NCBI GenBank assembly: GCA_910575665.1
Contig: CAJTFB010000002.1
Coordinates: forward strand, 62,001-126,000
Source of the DNA: Eubacteriaceae bacterium
Lineage (GTDB): Bacteria; Bacillota; Clostridia; Lachnospirales; Lachnospiraceae
Direction: 5' to 3'
DNA length: 64,000 nucleotides
Shown here piece by piece: positions 16,429 to 24,427 of this stretch. How positions within the stretch are numbered: position 1 is the first letter of the stretch; every line of letters starts with the position of its first letter. The notes beneath the pieces are model-generated. The model did no database searches and was not told where the DNA came from. It worked only from the letters and a program-made list of their open reading frames with translations. A program made the translations under genes and the position numbers.

Positions 16429-17407
16429 TCTACTGATGCCAGTACTGATGTTGGTGGTCGTGGGATTCTGTATGAGCAGAGCCGGGAACGGAGAGGTAAA
16501 GAGTGGTATATGGTCTGAGAGTAATAAAATGGGAACAACTTTGGAAGAGCGGGGGTATATAATGTATCAGCCTCTGCCCCAGGGGTTAAAAGAACTGATT
16601 GACCAGGGGGTTTTGGTCTCTTCCCTTGATGGTGATGATAACAAAACGATGGAAGACGCCACCTATGGATTAAGTAGTTACGATCGGATTGAGAGAGGAG
16701 ATTATTTAAAGATGAATCCTCTTACTGTGAAAAAATCGGAAGAGCTTCTAGAATGTGTTATGAATATGAATGGAGAGCTTTCCTTCGATCCCCAACAGGG
16801 AAAGTTTGCCTCCACGGATCAGATTTCTAAGATTGAGGCGGCTGGTTTTACTGGTTTTAAAATGCAATTGGAGAAAGCCGCCCAGATGATACAATATTGT
16901 AACAAGTCTAAGGAAAAATGGCAGGAGGGAGTCGAAAATGTATATTATTTTTACTGCCAGGGCGTGGAATTTGCGCTGAGAGAGATATCGGATCATGTAT
17001 TCCAGCTCAGTGTACAGATTAATTTTTCCTCTTGTTATATGCCGGCGAAATATCAGGATTTTGTGAAAGATGTCGTATCTGGCGGGGATTATTTTCTCTA
17101 TGCCAGCACGGTGGGAGGAGATATCGAAACGCTGACATTCTGTAAAGATAATTCTATCTCATTATTGAGCGATAGGCAGGATGAAGAGCTCGGAAAAATG
17201 GTAGACGGGAAACGGATCGTGTTCATGTTCCGGGATGGAAAGCTGGTGGATTACTATATGACGGTGCAGGGTGGAGACCTGAAATTGGATGACAGCGATA
17301 AGAACCTGATCGACAAGTGCGCAAAAGGACTTGAGAAAGGATATCCGGACAAGGCGTCTATGACATTTTCAAGTTATGGGGTCTGTCACGTATATCGTGG
17401 GGAATAA
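16391..17407 (+). CDS. Membrane-anchored protein of unknown function
   Basis: A 338-residue protein I do not recognise. Residues 8-27 form a hydrophobic anchor or uncleaved signal (CILGILLMPVLMLVVVGFCM); the rest is hydrophilic, probably extracytoplasmic, with eight or so cysteines and no familiar domain. I start at ATG 16391, matching the corresponding start in the duplicated copy and well spaced from AGGAGGGG; ATG 16385 is too close to that site. It is the last gene of the gntR-ABC operon and precedes a terminator. An accessory role with the ABC transporter is inferred from position only. Confidence 0.7.
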   Translation: MMREERFKCILGILLMPVLMLVVVGFCMSRAGNGEVKSGIWSESNKMGTTLEERGYIMYQPLPQGLKELIDQGVLVSSLDGDDNKTMEDATYGLSSYDRIERGDYLKMNPLTVKKSEELLECVMNMNGELSFDPQQGKFASTDQISKIEAAGFTGFKMQLEKAAQMIQYCNKSKEKWQEGVENVYYFYCQGVEFALREISDHVFQLSVQINFSSCYMPAKYQDFVKDVVSGGDYFLYASTVGGDIETLTFCKDNSISLLSDRQDEELGKMVDGKRIVFMFRDGKLVDYYMTVQGGDLKLDDSDKNLIDKCAKGLEKGYPDKASMTFSSYGVCHVYRGE

Positions 17408-17436
17408 AGCGATAGAAGGTAAGAGTTATATAATAC

Positions 17437-17465
17437 AAAAAACCTTGCATTTAGCAAGGTTTTTT
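17437..17465. terminator. Bidirectional intrinsic terminator
   Basis: aaccttgc and gcaaggtt form an 8-bp stem around attta, with an A run before and a T run after. It can stop the gntR-ABC operon on the plus strand and the tRNA-Leu transcript on the minus strand. Confidence 0.85.
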
Positions 17466-17467
17466 AT

Positions 17468-17549
17468 GCGGATGGTGGGACTTGAACCCACACGAGGTCA
17501 CCCCCGCAAGATTTTGAGTCTTGTGCGTCTGCCATTCCGCCACATCCGC
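17468..17549 (-). tRNA. tRNA-Leu (anticodon CAA)
   Basis: On the minus strand the sequence folds as a class II tRNA. The acceptor stem is GCGGATG/CATCCGC, the D-arm region is GGCGGAATTGGCAGACGC, the anticodon stem CAAGA/TCTTG encloses loop CTCAAAA (anticodon CAA), a long variable arm follows, and the T-loop is GGTTCAAGTCC. The 3' CCA is not encoded. It stands alone between two operons. Confidence 0.95.
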
Positions 17550-17582
17550 AAGTGTGAGATGGTTTCTTTCACAACACTCAGT

Positions 17583-17611
17583 ATATTACCATTTTTTATT
17601 TCATTTGTCAA
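17583..17611 (-). promoter_or_regulatory. Promoter of tRNA-Leu
   Basis: On the minus strand TTGACA (17611-17606) and TAATAT (17588-17583) are 17 bases apart, about 35 bases before the tRNA 5' end. Confidence 0.65.
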
Positions 17612-17666
17612 TATATTTGTAAAAAAACCTTAAATCGCGAAAGGAGGGGGCAGTAGGTCTGTTGAA

Positions 17667-19232
17667 TCAAATTCCAATGTACGTTACATAATCAAAATAA
17701 GCAAGAGTATCGCTGTTCTCTCCATTTGAGGTAGCATACACGCCCAATGTGTTTCCTACAAAACCACCCGTCGCATCGGTACAAAGAATTCTTCCATCTA
17801 TATGATCTACGATAGTAGAATAATTACTTCCATCTATGCTGTATTGGAAGGACAGGTCTTGAAGACGGGCTTCCAGCCTCAGTGTCAGACGATTGCAAGC
17901 ATGTCCCAGGGAAACAGACTTCAGGATGGTTGTTTTCTTTTTCCGGATGCGAAGGACAGATATAACTGTGGAGTGGCCATCGGTACTTACCAGACACTGG
18001 TAGTTTGAGCGCTCACCTTGGAAAATGGCGATACCAGCCTGTTCCTTAACAGAAGCCGGGGAAAATTCCATCGCTGTCTCAAAGCGGAAGTTGAAATCTT
18101 TTTGCCTCTGGCATACATAACTTGGGTTTCCGGAGGATGAGAGGATATCCTTTGCGCACCGCAGCGAAAGATATCCTTTTTTGTTTGTCAAAGAATAATT
18201 TTCAAGGACAGGATTTCTCAGATACATGAAATGCGGGGGAAGGGAGTCTCTGTCAAAATGCTCTGTGGCGGGAATCGGATCTGTAAAATGTAGTGGAAGA
18301 TCTGGGGCCTCTGATGTGGTTTCTACAATCCCTTTTCCCGGATTGATGATCGGCCATCCATCTTCCCAAATCATGGGCACCAGAAAAGTTTCCCTGCCCA
18401 AATTGCGGTGATAGCCGCCATAGGGGCGGGAGGCCAGAAGGATCATCCACCATTCTCCGTTCTGGGTTTCGACAATGTCAGGATGGCCGACATTGACGAT
18501 GGGGTAAGAAAAACCAAGATGACGGTGGGTCATAATGGGATTGGCTCTGCAGCCCTCGAATGGCTCAAACAGGCTTTTGCTCCTGGCGATGGAAATGGCG
18601 TGGTTGTGTGCAGTGCCAGCCTCGGAGATCAGCAGATAGTACCAGCCATCTTTTTTATAAATATGGGGTCCTTCTGGCCATTCTACATTCCGAAGAGCTC
18701 CATTCCACGCCGGATAGCTTTCGCCCACAAGTTTCATCGTGTTCAGGTCCAGCTCCTGTATGTAGATCTCATTATCTCCGAAATAACGGGCACCCTCGCG
18801 TCTTGGTTTGGTGCCACAGTAATAGCATTTACCATCGTCGTCAAAAAACAGGGAGGGGTCAATCCCTTCAGATCCGAGAGGATAGGGGTCAGACCAGGGC
18901 CCAGCGGGGTCCTTTGCGGTGACGATGAAATTTCCAAGGGGGTTGCTTACATTTGTCGTAATCATATAAAATGTGCCATCGTGATAGCGCAGAGTAGGAG
19001 CAAAGATGCCCTGGCTCACGCCAGCATTCTTTAATGGCAGCTGGGAGGGACGGTCCAAAATGTTTCCGATCTGTTCCCAGTGGACCAGGTCCCGACTGTG
19101 GAAGATGGGAACTCCCGGGAAGTAGGAAAAAGTGGAAGTAACAAGGTAGTAATCCTCGCCCACCCGGCACAGGGAGGGATCTGGATAAAAGCCAGGAAGG
19201 ACTGGATTTTGGTAAAAATGTTTATCATTCAT
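17667..19232 (-). CDS. Glycoside hydrolase family 43 beta-xylosidase/arabinofuranosidase
   Basis: A 521-residue enzyme with the five-bladed GH43 fold and a C-terminal beta-sandwich (from about residue 330), as in GH43 subfamilies 11/12 acting on xylo-oligosaccharides. The catalytic triad is visible: base Asp18 in GFYPDPS, pKa-modulating Asp125 in GIDPSLF, and acid Glu187 in WPEGPHIY. No signal peptide is present, so it works on imported oligosaccharides. It is divergent from the giant binding-protein gene of the xylan locus. AAGGAG precedes the ATG. Whether it releases xylose, arabinose or both cannot be read reliably. Confidence 0.9.
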   Translation of the reverse strand: MNDKHFYQNPVLPGFYPDPSLCRVGEDYYLVTSTFSYFPGVPIFHSRDLVHWEQIGNILDRPSQLPLKNAGVSQGIFAPTLRYHDGTFYMITTNVSNPLGNFIVTAKDPAGPWSDPYPLGSEGIDPSLFFDDDGKCYYCGTKPRREGARYFGDNEIYIQELDLNTMKLVGESYPAWNGALRNVEWPEGPHIYKKDGWYYLLISEAGTAHNHAISIARSKSLFEPFEGCRANPIMTHRHLGFSYPIVNVGHPDIVETQNGEWWMILLASRPYGGYHRNLGRETFLVPMIWEDGWPIINPGKGIVETTSEAPDLPLHFTDPIPATEHFDRDSLPPHFMYLRNPVLENYSLTNKKGYLSLRCAKDILSSSGNPSYVCQRQKDFNFRFETAMEFSPASVKEQAGIAIFQGERSNYQCLVSTDGHSTVISVLRIRKKKTTILKSVSLGHACNRLTLRLEARLQDLSFQYSIDGSNYSTIVDHIDGRILCTDATGGFVGNTLGVYATSNGENSDTLAYFDYVTYIGI

Positions 19233-19261
19233 GTGAAAATCTCCTTAAAAATTGATTATAG

Positions 19262-19290
19262 TCTATATAATAATATAGGATGAATGTAAA
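19262..19290 (-). promoter_or_regulatory. Candidate promoter of the GH43 gene
   Basis: On the minus strand TTTACA (19290-19285) and TATAGA (19267-19262) are 17 bases apart, about 30 bases before the GH43 start. The match is modest. Confidence 0.35.
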
Positions 19291-19310
19291 GTAAACAAGG
19301 AAAATGGATT

Positions 19311-19328
19311 GTTCATAAAGTTCATAAA
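19311..19328. repeat. Tandem 9-bp repeat, possible regulator site
   Basis: GTTCATAAA occurs twice in direct tandem (19311-19319 and 19320-19328) between the divergent promoters of the GH43 gene and the xylan operon. No regulator gene lies in the locus, so the binding protein, if any, is encoded elsewhere. Confidence 0.4.
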
Positions 19329-19374
19329 GCCTTCATATTTTAGTCGTTTTCCATAAAAAAAATGTTCAAAACTA

Positions 19375-19403
19375 TAGACATGTCACAAAAAAAATGATAT
19401 ACT
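19375..19403 (+). promoter_or_regulatory. Promoter of the xylan uptake operon
   Basis: TAGACA (19375-19380) and TATACT (19398-19403) are 17 bases apart. This leaves a leader of about 110 bases before the first start codon. Confidence 0.6.
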
Positions 19404-19444
19404 TAATTATAAACTGTATGCAAATTATACAAAGAATTCAGTTG

Positions 19445-19482
19445 TGCGTTTCAAAAAATGGCTTTTTTTTGTGCGAAACGCA
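19445..19482 (+). promoter_or_regulatory. Leader stem-loop before the giant binding protein
   Basis: tgcgtttc (19445-19452) pairs perfectly with gaaacgca (19475-19482). Inside, an A6 run can pair with a T8 run around tggc, leaving gtgc unpaired. The T run is inside the structure, so it is not a simple terminator. Confidence 0.45.
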
Positions 19483-19519
19483 TAAAAAAGAGAAAGGATG
19501 AAAGGAGATTGCGACAGCT

Positions 19520-22500
19520 ATGTCAAAGTTGATGAAGAAAAAAGGCTTGCGGACATTTCTTATTGTTGTGGTGGTAATCGCAGCATTGGTCGTGTTTTTT
19601 AAAATTAAAGGAACGTCAACAAGCGACAACTCCGACAAGTATAAGGGCGTTGATCTAGAAGCGACGGAAAATTCCTATGGCCGTAGTGATACATACGCCT
19701 TGTACAAAAAAGCTCATGGGGATTCCACGCCAGAGGGTGCAGAGAATACATATGAGTTTGACATTTTTGGCTATAAAGACAGCAGCAACGTTTCTAAGCG
19801 TAGTGGTGTTGGCCCAGCAGCTGATAAGTCAGACGCTGTACAGATTCCAGAAGAAGGATTTGCAGAGTATGAGATTGATGTAAAGAACGCTGGATATTAC
19901 AATCTTATGCTGGAGTATTTTCCAACAACGGATGAGGAAGACCGAGGTATTTCTATTGAATCAAAGATTGAGATCAATGGAAAAGTTCCTTTTAATGGAG
20001 CGGATGCGATTGCGCTTGGGCGTGTCTACACGGACGAAGGAGAAGTGAGGACAGACAACCAGGGGAATGAGATTCGTGCGACACAGGTGGAAGATCCTAA
20101 TCGCGGCTGGGTTTCTACTTATCTGGAAGACGCTACTGGATATGAAGTGGAACCGTATAAGTTTTATATGGAGGCGGGTAAAAATAAGATTCGTATTACC
20201 GGCGTAAATGAAAAACTTGTGATGCGCAAGATTGTACTGACGAACAAAAAGACCGTTCCGGAATATTCTGCATATTCGCAGGAAAACTCAGGAAAAACAA
20301 ATAATGTTGCTGGTGACTATCTTCTGAAGATACAAGGAGAGAAATCGGTGAGACGTTCTTCGCCTTCTCTGTATGCTACTTATGATCGTACCTCCAGTGA
20401 CACGGAATATGAAGATAAAGATGGAAAGATAACCCAACACAATACGGACAGACAGGTCTTGAACATGATCGGAGGGACACAGTGGAAGGTTCCCAATGAT
20501 TGGTTGGAATGGGAGTTTGAAGCGCCGGAAGAAGGCGATTATGTCATTGGTATCAAAGGACGCCAGGGGTATAACCGTGGATATATTGCAAACCGTGCCC
20601 TGCTCATTGATGGGGAGATGCCATTCCAGGAAATGTCCAAAGTGCAGTTTACATATAGCAATGTCTGGGAAATGAAGTGCCTTCAGGATGAAAACGGCGA
20701 GGCATATAAATTCCACTTAACCAAAGGAAAACACACAATCCGCTTGAAAAATACACTGGGTGAGCTGGGAGATTATCTTTCACAGCTGACGGACAGCGTA
20801 TACAACATGAACCAGATGTACCGTCAGATTCTCGTGCTGACAGGTACAGAGCCAGATGAGTACCGTGACTACCGGATCGATGAAGTGTATCCAGAGGTTA
20901 TCAAGGCGATGGATATTGAGTCCAAGAGACTTTATAAACTGGTTGATGAAGTGGTGGCTTACACTGGTGAAAAAGGTGGAGAGATTTCTGTGGCACAGAC
21001 GCTGGCACGTCAGATGGAGACCTTTGTAAAGAGACCGGATAAGATCCCGGCTATGCTTTCAAACTTCAAGGAAAATGTAAGTTCTCTTGGAACATCTATC
21101 AATAATCTGAGTGCTGCATCCATGGATATTGACTATATTGCGATTGCGGGAAGCAAAGAAACACTGCCTGAAGTTGATGAGAATGGATTTGATAAGATGG
21201 TGCACGAGTGTGTGCTATTTATCAATTCTTTCCGCAGCGATTCTTCTGCTCTCGGAAATGTTTATGATTCGGATGACCCGGACGTGATCGATGTCTGGAT
21301 CACAGCTGGACGTGACCAGAGTACGATTTTGAAAAATATGGTTGACCAGATGTTTACTCCGGAGACGGGGATCAAGGTGAATGTAAAATTGATCGATGCG
21401 GCGGCAGGTGCCAATACGGTGACTTCTTCCACGGCTGCAGTGAATGCGATGCTTCCGGCGGTTATCTCGGGATTTGGTCCAGATGTTGCGTTGAACATCA
21501 CCCAGACGGAGCCTGTCAACTATGCACTGCGAAATGCAGTGGTTGACCTGAAAGCCGAGTTTGGCAGTGAAGTGGATGAGGTACTCTCTGAATATTATCC
21601 AAGTTCTTATGAGTCCTATAAGTTCAACGGCGGTCTCTTTGCTTTGCCAGAGACGCAGAACTATAATGTTATGTTCTATCGTACGGACATCATGGAACAG
21701 CTTGGCATTGATGTGAGCAAAGTAAATACCTGGGAAGATGTGATCAAGATCCTTCCTGTTCTTCAGAAGAACAGCATGTCCTTTGCGATTCCGTCTGTTG
21801 AGCGTAAAATTAACAACATGACGAATCCGGACCTTGCAAACTATTATGCGCAGCTGTATCAGCGCGGTGGTACATTGTATGATGAAGAGGCTATGGTAAC
21901 TACCATTGACACACCAGAAGGTATTGACGCTTTTGAATTCTATACTAAGCTCTTTACCAATTATAAACTGGAAAAACAGTATGATTTTGCGAATCGTTTT
22001 CGAAGCGGGGAGATGCCGATCGGTGTTGCGGATTACAGTACCTTTAATACTCTTGCTGTATTTGCTCCAGAGATCAAGGGACTTTGGAATTTTGGCCTGA
22101 TTCCTGGTATGCCTCAGGAGGATGGTTCCATCAACCGTGCTACTCAGTCATGGGGTACCTGTTCGATGATGCTCCGCGGCGCCAAGGAGAGGAAAAAGAC
22201 CGACAAGGCATGGGAGTTCATGAAATGGTGGGCAAGTTCTAAAGTTCAGGCCACTTACGCCAGCGAGCTGGAGGCAGTTATGGGTGCTGCGGCACGTTAT
22301 GCCACAGCCAATATAAACACCTTCGAGACACTGTCCTGGAGCAGCAAGGAATCTGCGGCTCTGAAAGAACAGTGGGAGCATGCATTTGGTCTTCCTGAGG
22401 TTGCCGGTGGTTATTACACGGCACGTCATATCACCAATGCGATCCGTAAGGTTATGAATGATAACGAAGACCCAAGAGAGACTCTTCTTGATTATACCAA

Positions 22501-22579
22501 AACGATTGATGAGGAGCTTACCAACAAGCGCAAAGAATTTGGGCTTCCAACAGCGAAAGAAGCGAAAAAAAATAAATAA
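19520..22579 (+). CDS. Giant membrane-anchored binding protein: beta-rich modules fused to ABC solute-binding domain
   Basis: A 1019-residue protein, more than twice the normal length of a binding protein. It has an N-terminal transmembrane anchor (residues 11-28, RTFLIVVVVIAALVVFF) and no lipobox. Two beta-rich, carbohydrate-module-like regions lie at about residues 112-240 and 326-430, each with an AGYYNLMLEY or EGDYVIGIKG type strand, then a helical linker (450-560). A family 1 solute-binding domain runs from about residue 587 to the end, with DVIDVWITAGRDQST and LFALPETQNYNVMFYRTD. Two permease genes follow directly. It probably captures large xylan fragments at the surface; that role is inferred. 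Confidence 0.82.
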   Translation: MSKLMKKKGLRTFLIVVVVIAALVVFFKIKGTSTSDNSDKYKGVDLEATENSYGRSDTYALYKKAHGDSTPEGAENTYEFDIFGYKDSSNVSKRSGVGPAADKSDAVQIPEEGFAEYEIDVKNAGYYNLMLEYFPTTDEEDRGISIESKIEINGKVPFNGADAIALGRVYTDEGEVRTDNQGNEIRATQVEDPNRGWVSTYLEDATGYEVEPYKFYMEAGKNKIRITGVNEKLVMRKIVLTNKKTVPEYSAYSQENSGKTNNVAGDYLLKIQGEKSVRRSSPSLYATYDRTSSDTEYEDKDGKITQHNTDRQVLNMIGGTQWKVPNDWLEWEFEAPEEGDYVIGIKGRQGYNRGYIANRALLIDGEMPFQEMSKVQFTYSNVWEMKCLQDENGEAYKFHLTKGKHTIRLKNTLGELGDYLSQLTDSVYNMNQMYRQILVLTGTEPDEYRDYRIDEVYPEVIKAMDIESKRLYKLVDEVVAYTGEKGGEISVAQTLARQMETFVKRPDKIPAMLSNFKENVSSLGTSINNLSAASMDIDYIAIAGSKETLPEVDENGFDKMVHECVLFINSFRSDSSALGNVYDSDDPDVIDVWITAGRDQSTILKNMVDQMFTPETGIKVNVKLIDAAAGANTVTSSTAAVNAMLPAVISGFGPDVALNITQTEPVNYALRNAVVDLKAEFGSEVDEVLSEYYPSSYESYKFNGGLFALPETQNYNVMFYRTDIMEQLGIDVSKVNTWEDVIKILPVLQKNSMSFAIPSVERKINNMTNPDLANYYAQLYQRGGTLYDEEAMVTTIDTPEGIDAFEFYTKLFTNYKLEKQYDFANRFRSGEMPIGVADYSTFNTLAVFAPEIKGLWNFGLIPGMPQEDGSINRATQSWGTCSMMLRGAKERKKTDKAWEFMKWWASSKVQATYASELEAVMGAAARYATANINTFETLSWSSKESAALKEQWEHAFGLPEVAGGYYTARHITNAIRKVMNDNEDPRETLLDYTKTIDEELTNKRKEFGLPTAKEAKKNK

Positions 22580-22594
22580 GAGAGGAGAGTAAAT

Positions 22595-23530
22595 ATGAAG
22601 TTTCTGGGAAAATACATGCAGATTAAGAAGCGGAATGCTGGGATTGCCTGGAAAAAGGCGAAGATGTCAAAAACCTGTTATTTGTTTTTGCTCCCGTATT
22701 TTATTCTGTTTACCGTATTTTACATTTTGCCGGTAGTTATGTCGATCTTTTATAGTTTTACCTATTACAATGTATTGGAACCGGCAAAGTTTATTGGCTT
22801 TGAAAATTACATAGATCTGCTTCTGGCAGATGATGTGTTCCTGATTGCGGTAAAGAATACATTCCTTCTTGCTGCGATTACCGGACCGCTTGGATACATC
22901 ATGGCATTTATCTTTGCCTGGTTCATCAATGAGCTGCCAAGATACATCCGTGCCTTTGCGGTAATGGTGTTTTACGCGCCGACGATCGCTGGTCAGGCAT
23001 ATTTGATCTGGTCCATCCTTTTTAGCGGGGATGCTTATGGTTACGTAAATGCCTTTTTGACTAAGTTTGGTATTATCAATGAGCCGATCTTATGGCTGAC
23101 GGATACCAAGTATATGATGAACGTGGTTATCATCGTCGTCCTCTGGATGAGTCTCGGTACCGGATTCCTTTCCTTTGTGGCAGGTCTCCAGGGAATTGAT
23201 GCTTCGCAGTTTGAAGCAGGTTATGTGGATGGCGTGAAGAACCGCTGGCAGGAATTGTGGTATATTACTCTTCCTAATATGAAACCGATGCTTTTGTTCG
23301 GTGCCGTTATGGCAATCACACAATCTTTTGGTGTGGCAGACGTAACGATGGCCCTCTGTGGATATCCAAGTACGGATTATGCTGCGCGGACCGTTGTTAC
23401 TCATCTGATCGACTATGGAACGACACGATTCGAGATGGGATATGCGTCAGCCATTGCTACTATATTATTTGTGGTAATGATCGTGTGTAATAAAGCTATT
23501 CAGGCATTGCTCAATAAGGTTGGAACTTGA
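22595..23530 (+). CDS. ABC sugar permease, LplB/MalF type (first pair)
   Basis: A 311-residue permease with six transmembrane segments and the docking loop FEAGYVDGVKNRWQELWYITLPNMKP, where an Ala of the usual EAA is retained. It follows the giant binding protein by 15 bases with GAGAGGAGAG upstream. It would form a heterodimer with the next gene product. No ATPase gene is adjacent. Confidence 0.9.
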   Translation: MKFLGKYMQIKKRNAGIAWKKAKMSKTCYLFLLPYFILFTVFYILPVVMSIFYSFTYYNVLEPAKFIGFENYIDLLLADDVFLIAVKNTFLLAAITGPLGYIMAFIFAWFINELPRYIRAFAVMVFYAPTIAGQAYLIWSILFSGDAYGYVNAFLTKFGIINEPILWLTDTKYMMNVVIIVVLWMSLGTGFLSFVAGLQGIDASQFEAGYVDGVKNRWQELWYITLPNMKPMLLFGAVMAITQSFGVADVTMALCGYPSTDYAARTVVTHLIDYGTTRFEMGYASAIATILFVVMIVCNKAIQALLNKVGT

Positions 23531-23547
23531 TAGGAGGTATTACAGAG

Positions 23548-24411
23548 ATGAAATTAATCAAACTCAAAAAGAGAAAGCCAAACCGTTCCCGTGGCGGAGA
23601 TATGGGTATTTACATAATGTTGATCCTGTTTGGTATATTCTTTGTTATTCCTCTTGTATATACCGTAAGTAATGCCTTTAAGCCACTGGATGAGATTTAT
23701 CTCTATCCACCACGGTTTTTTGTGAAAAATCCGACCTTTAATAACTTCCAGGATCTTCTGGTAGTTATGTCCAACTCCTATGTGCCGTTTACCCGTTATG
23801 TATTTAATACGGTGTTGACGACACTGGTCGGTACGGTGGGACATCTGATCATTGGATCTATGGCGGCTTATGTGCTTGCAAAATATGATTTTCCAGGCGG
23901 AAAACAATTTTTTGATATTTGTGTGACTGCTCTGATGTTTAACGCTTATGTACTTCAGATTCCTACTTATCTGATAATGACGAAGCTGGGCTGGGTAGAT
24001 ACCTATCTGGCACTGATCGTACCGGCGTTTGCGCTTCCTATGGGACTTTTCCTGATGAAGCAGTTTATGGAACAGATTCCTGATGCGCTGATTGAGGCGG
24101 CGAAGATCGATGGTGCGAAGGAAGGACGTATTTTCCTTCAGATCGTTATGCCCAACGTAAAGCCTGCCTGGCTGACCGTTACGATCTTTTCGGTACAGAA
24201 CCTGTGGAATCTGAAGGGACAGATTTATATTTATTCAGAGGAATATAAGATGCTGCCATATGCCTTACAGCAGATCATGTCTGCCGGCGTGGCGCGTGCC
24301 GGAGTTGGCGGTGCGGCGACGATGGTTGTTATGATGGTTCCGATCATCATATTCGTTATGGCGCAGAGTAACATTCTTGAGACGATGGCTAGTTCTGGTA
24401 TTAAAGACTGA
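23548..24411 (+). CDS. ABC sugar permease, MalG type (first pair)
   Basis: A 287-residue permease with six transmembrane segments and an EAA loop, IEAAKIDGAKEGRIFLQIVMPNVKP. The ATG at 23548 has AGGAGGT upstream; an in-frame TTG at 23527 is too early and lies before the ribosome site. It is the partner of the previous permease. Confidence 0.9.
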   Translation: MKLIKLKKRKPNRSRGGDMGIYIMLILFGIFFVIPLVYTVSNAFKPLDEIYLYPPRFFVKNPTFNNFQDLLVVMSNSYVPFTRYVFNTVLTTLVGTVGHLIIGSMAAYVLAKYDFPGGKQFFDICVTALMFNAYVLQIPTYLIMTKLGWVDTYLALIVPAFALPMGLFLMKQFMEQIPDALIEAAKIDGAKEGRIFLQIVMPNVKPAWLTVTIFSVQNLWNLKGQIYIYSEEYKMLPYALQQIMSAGVARAGVGGAATMVVMMVPIIIFVMAQSNILETMASSGIKD

Positions 24412-24427
24412 TGAAGGAGGATGAAAA

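Noticed and set aside
17468-17549. tRNA-Leu as the attachment site of an integrated element
   Set aside because: I found no duplicated tRNA 3' end and no integrase gene in the window.
18408-19034. 208-codon open frame opposite the GH43 gene
   Set aside because: It lies fully antisense to a GH43 enzyme with an intact catalytic triad, and its translation shows no domain.
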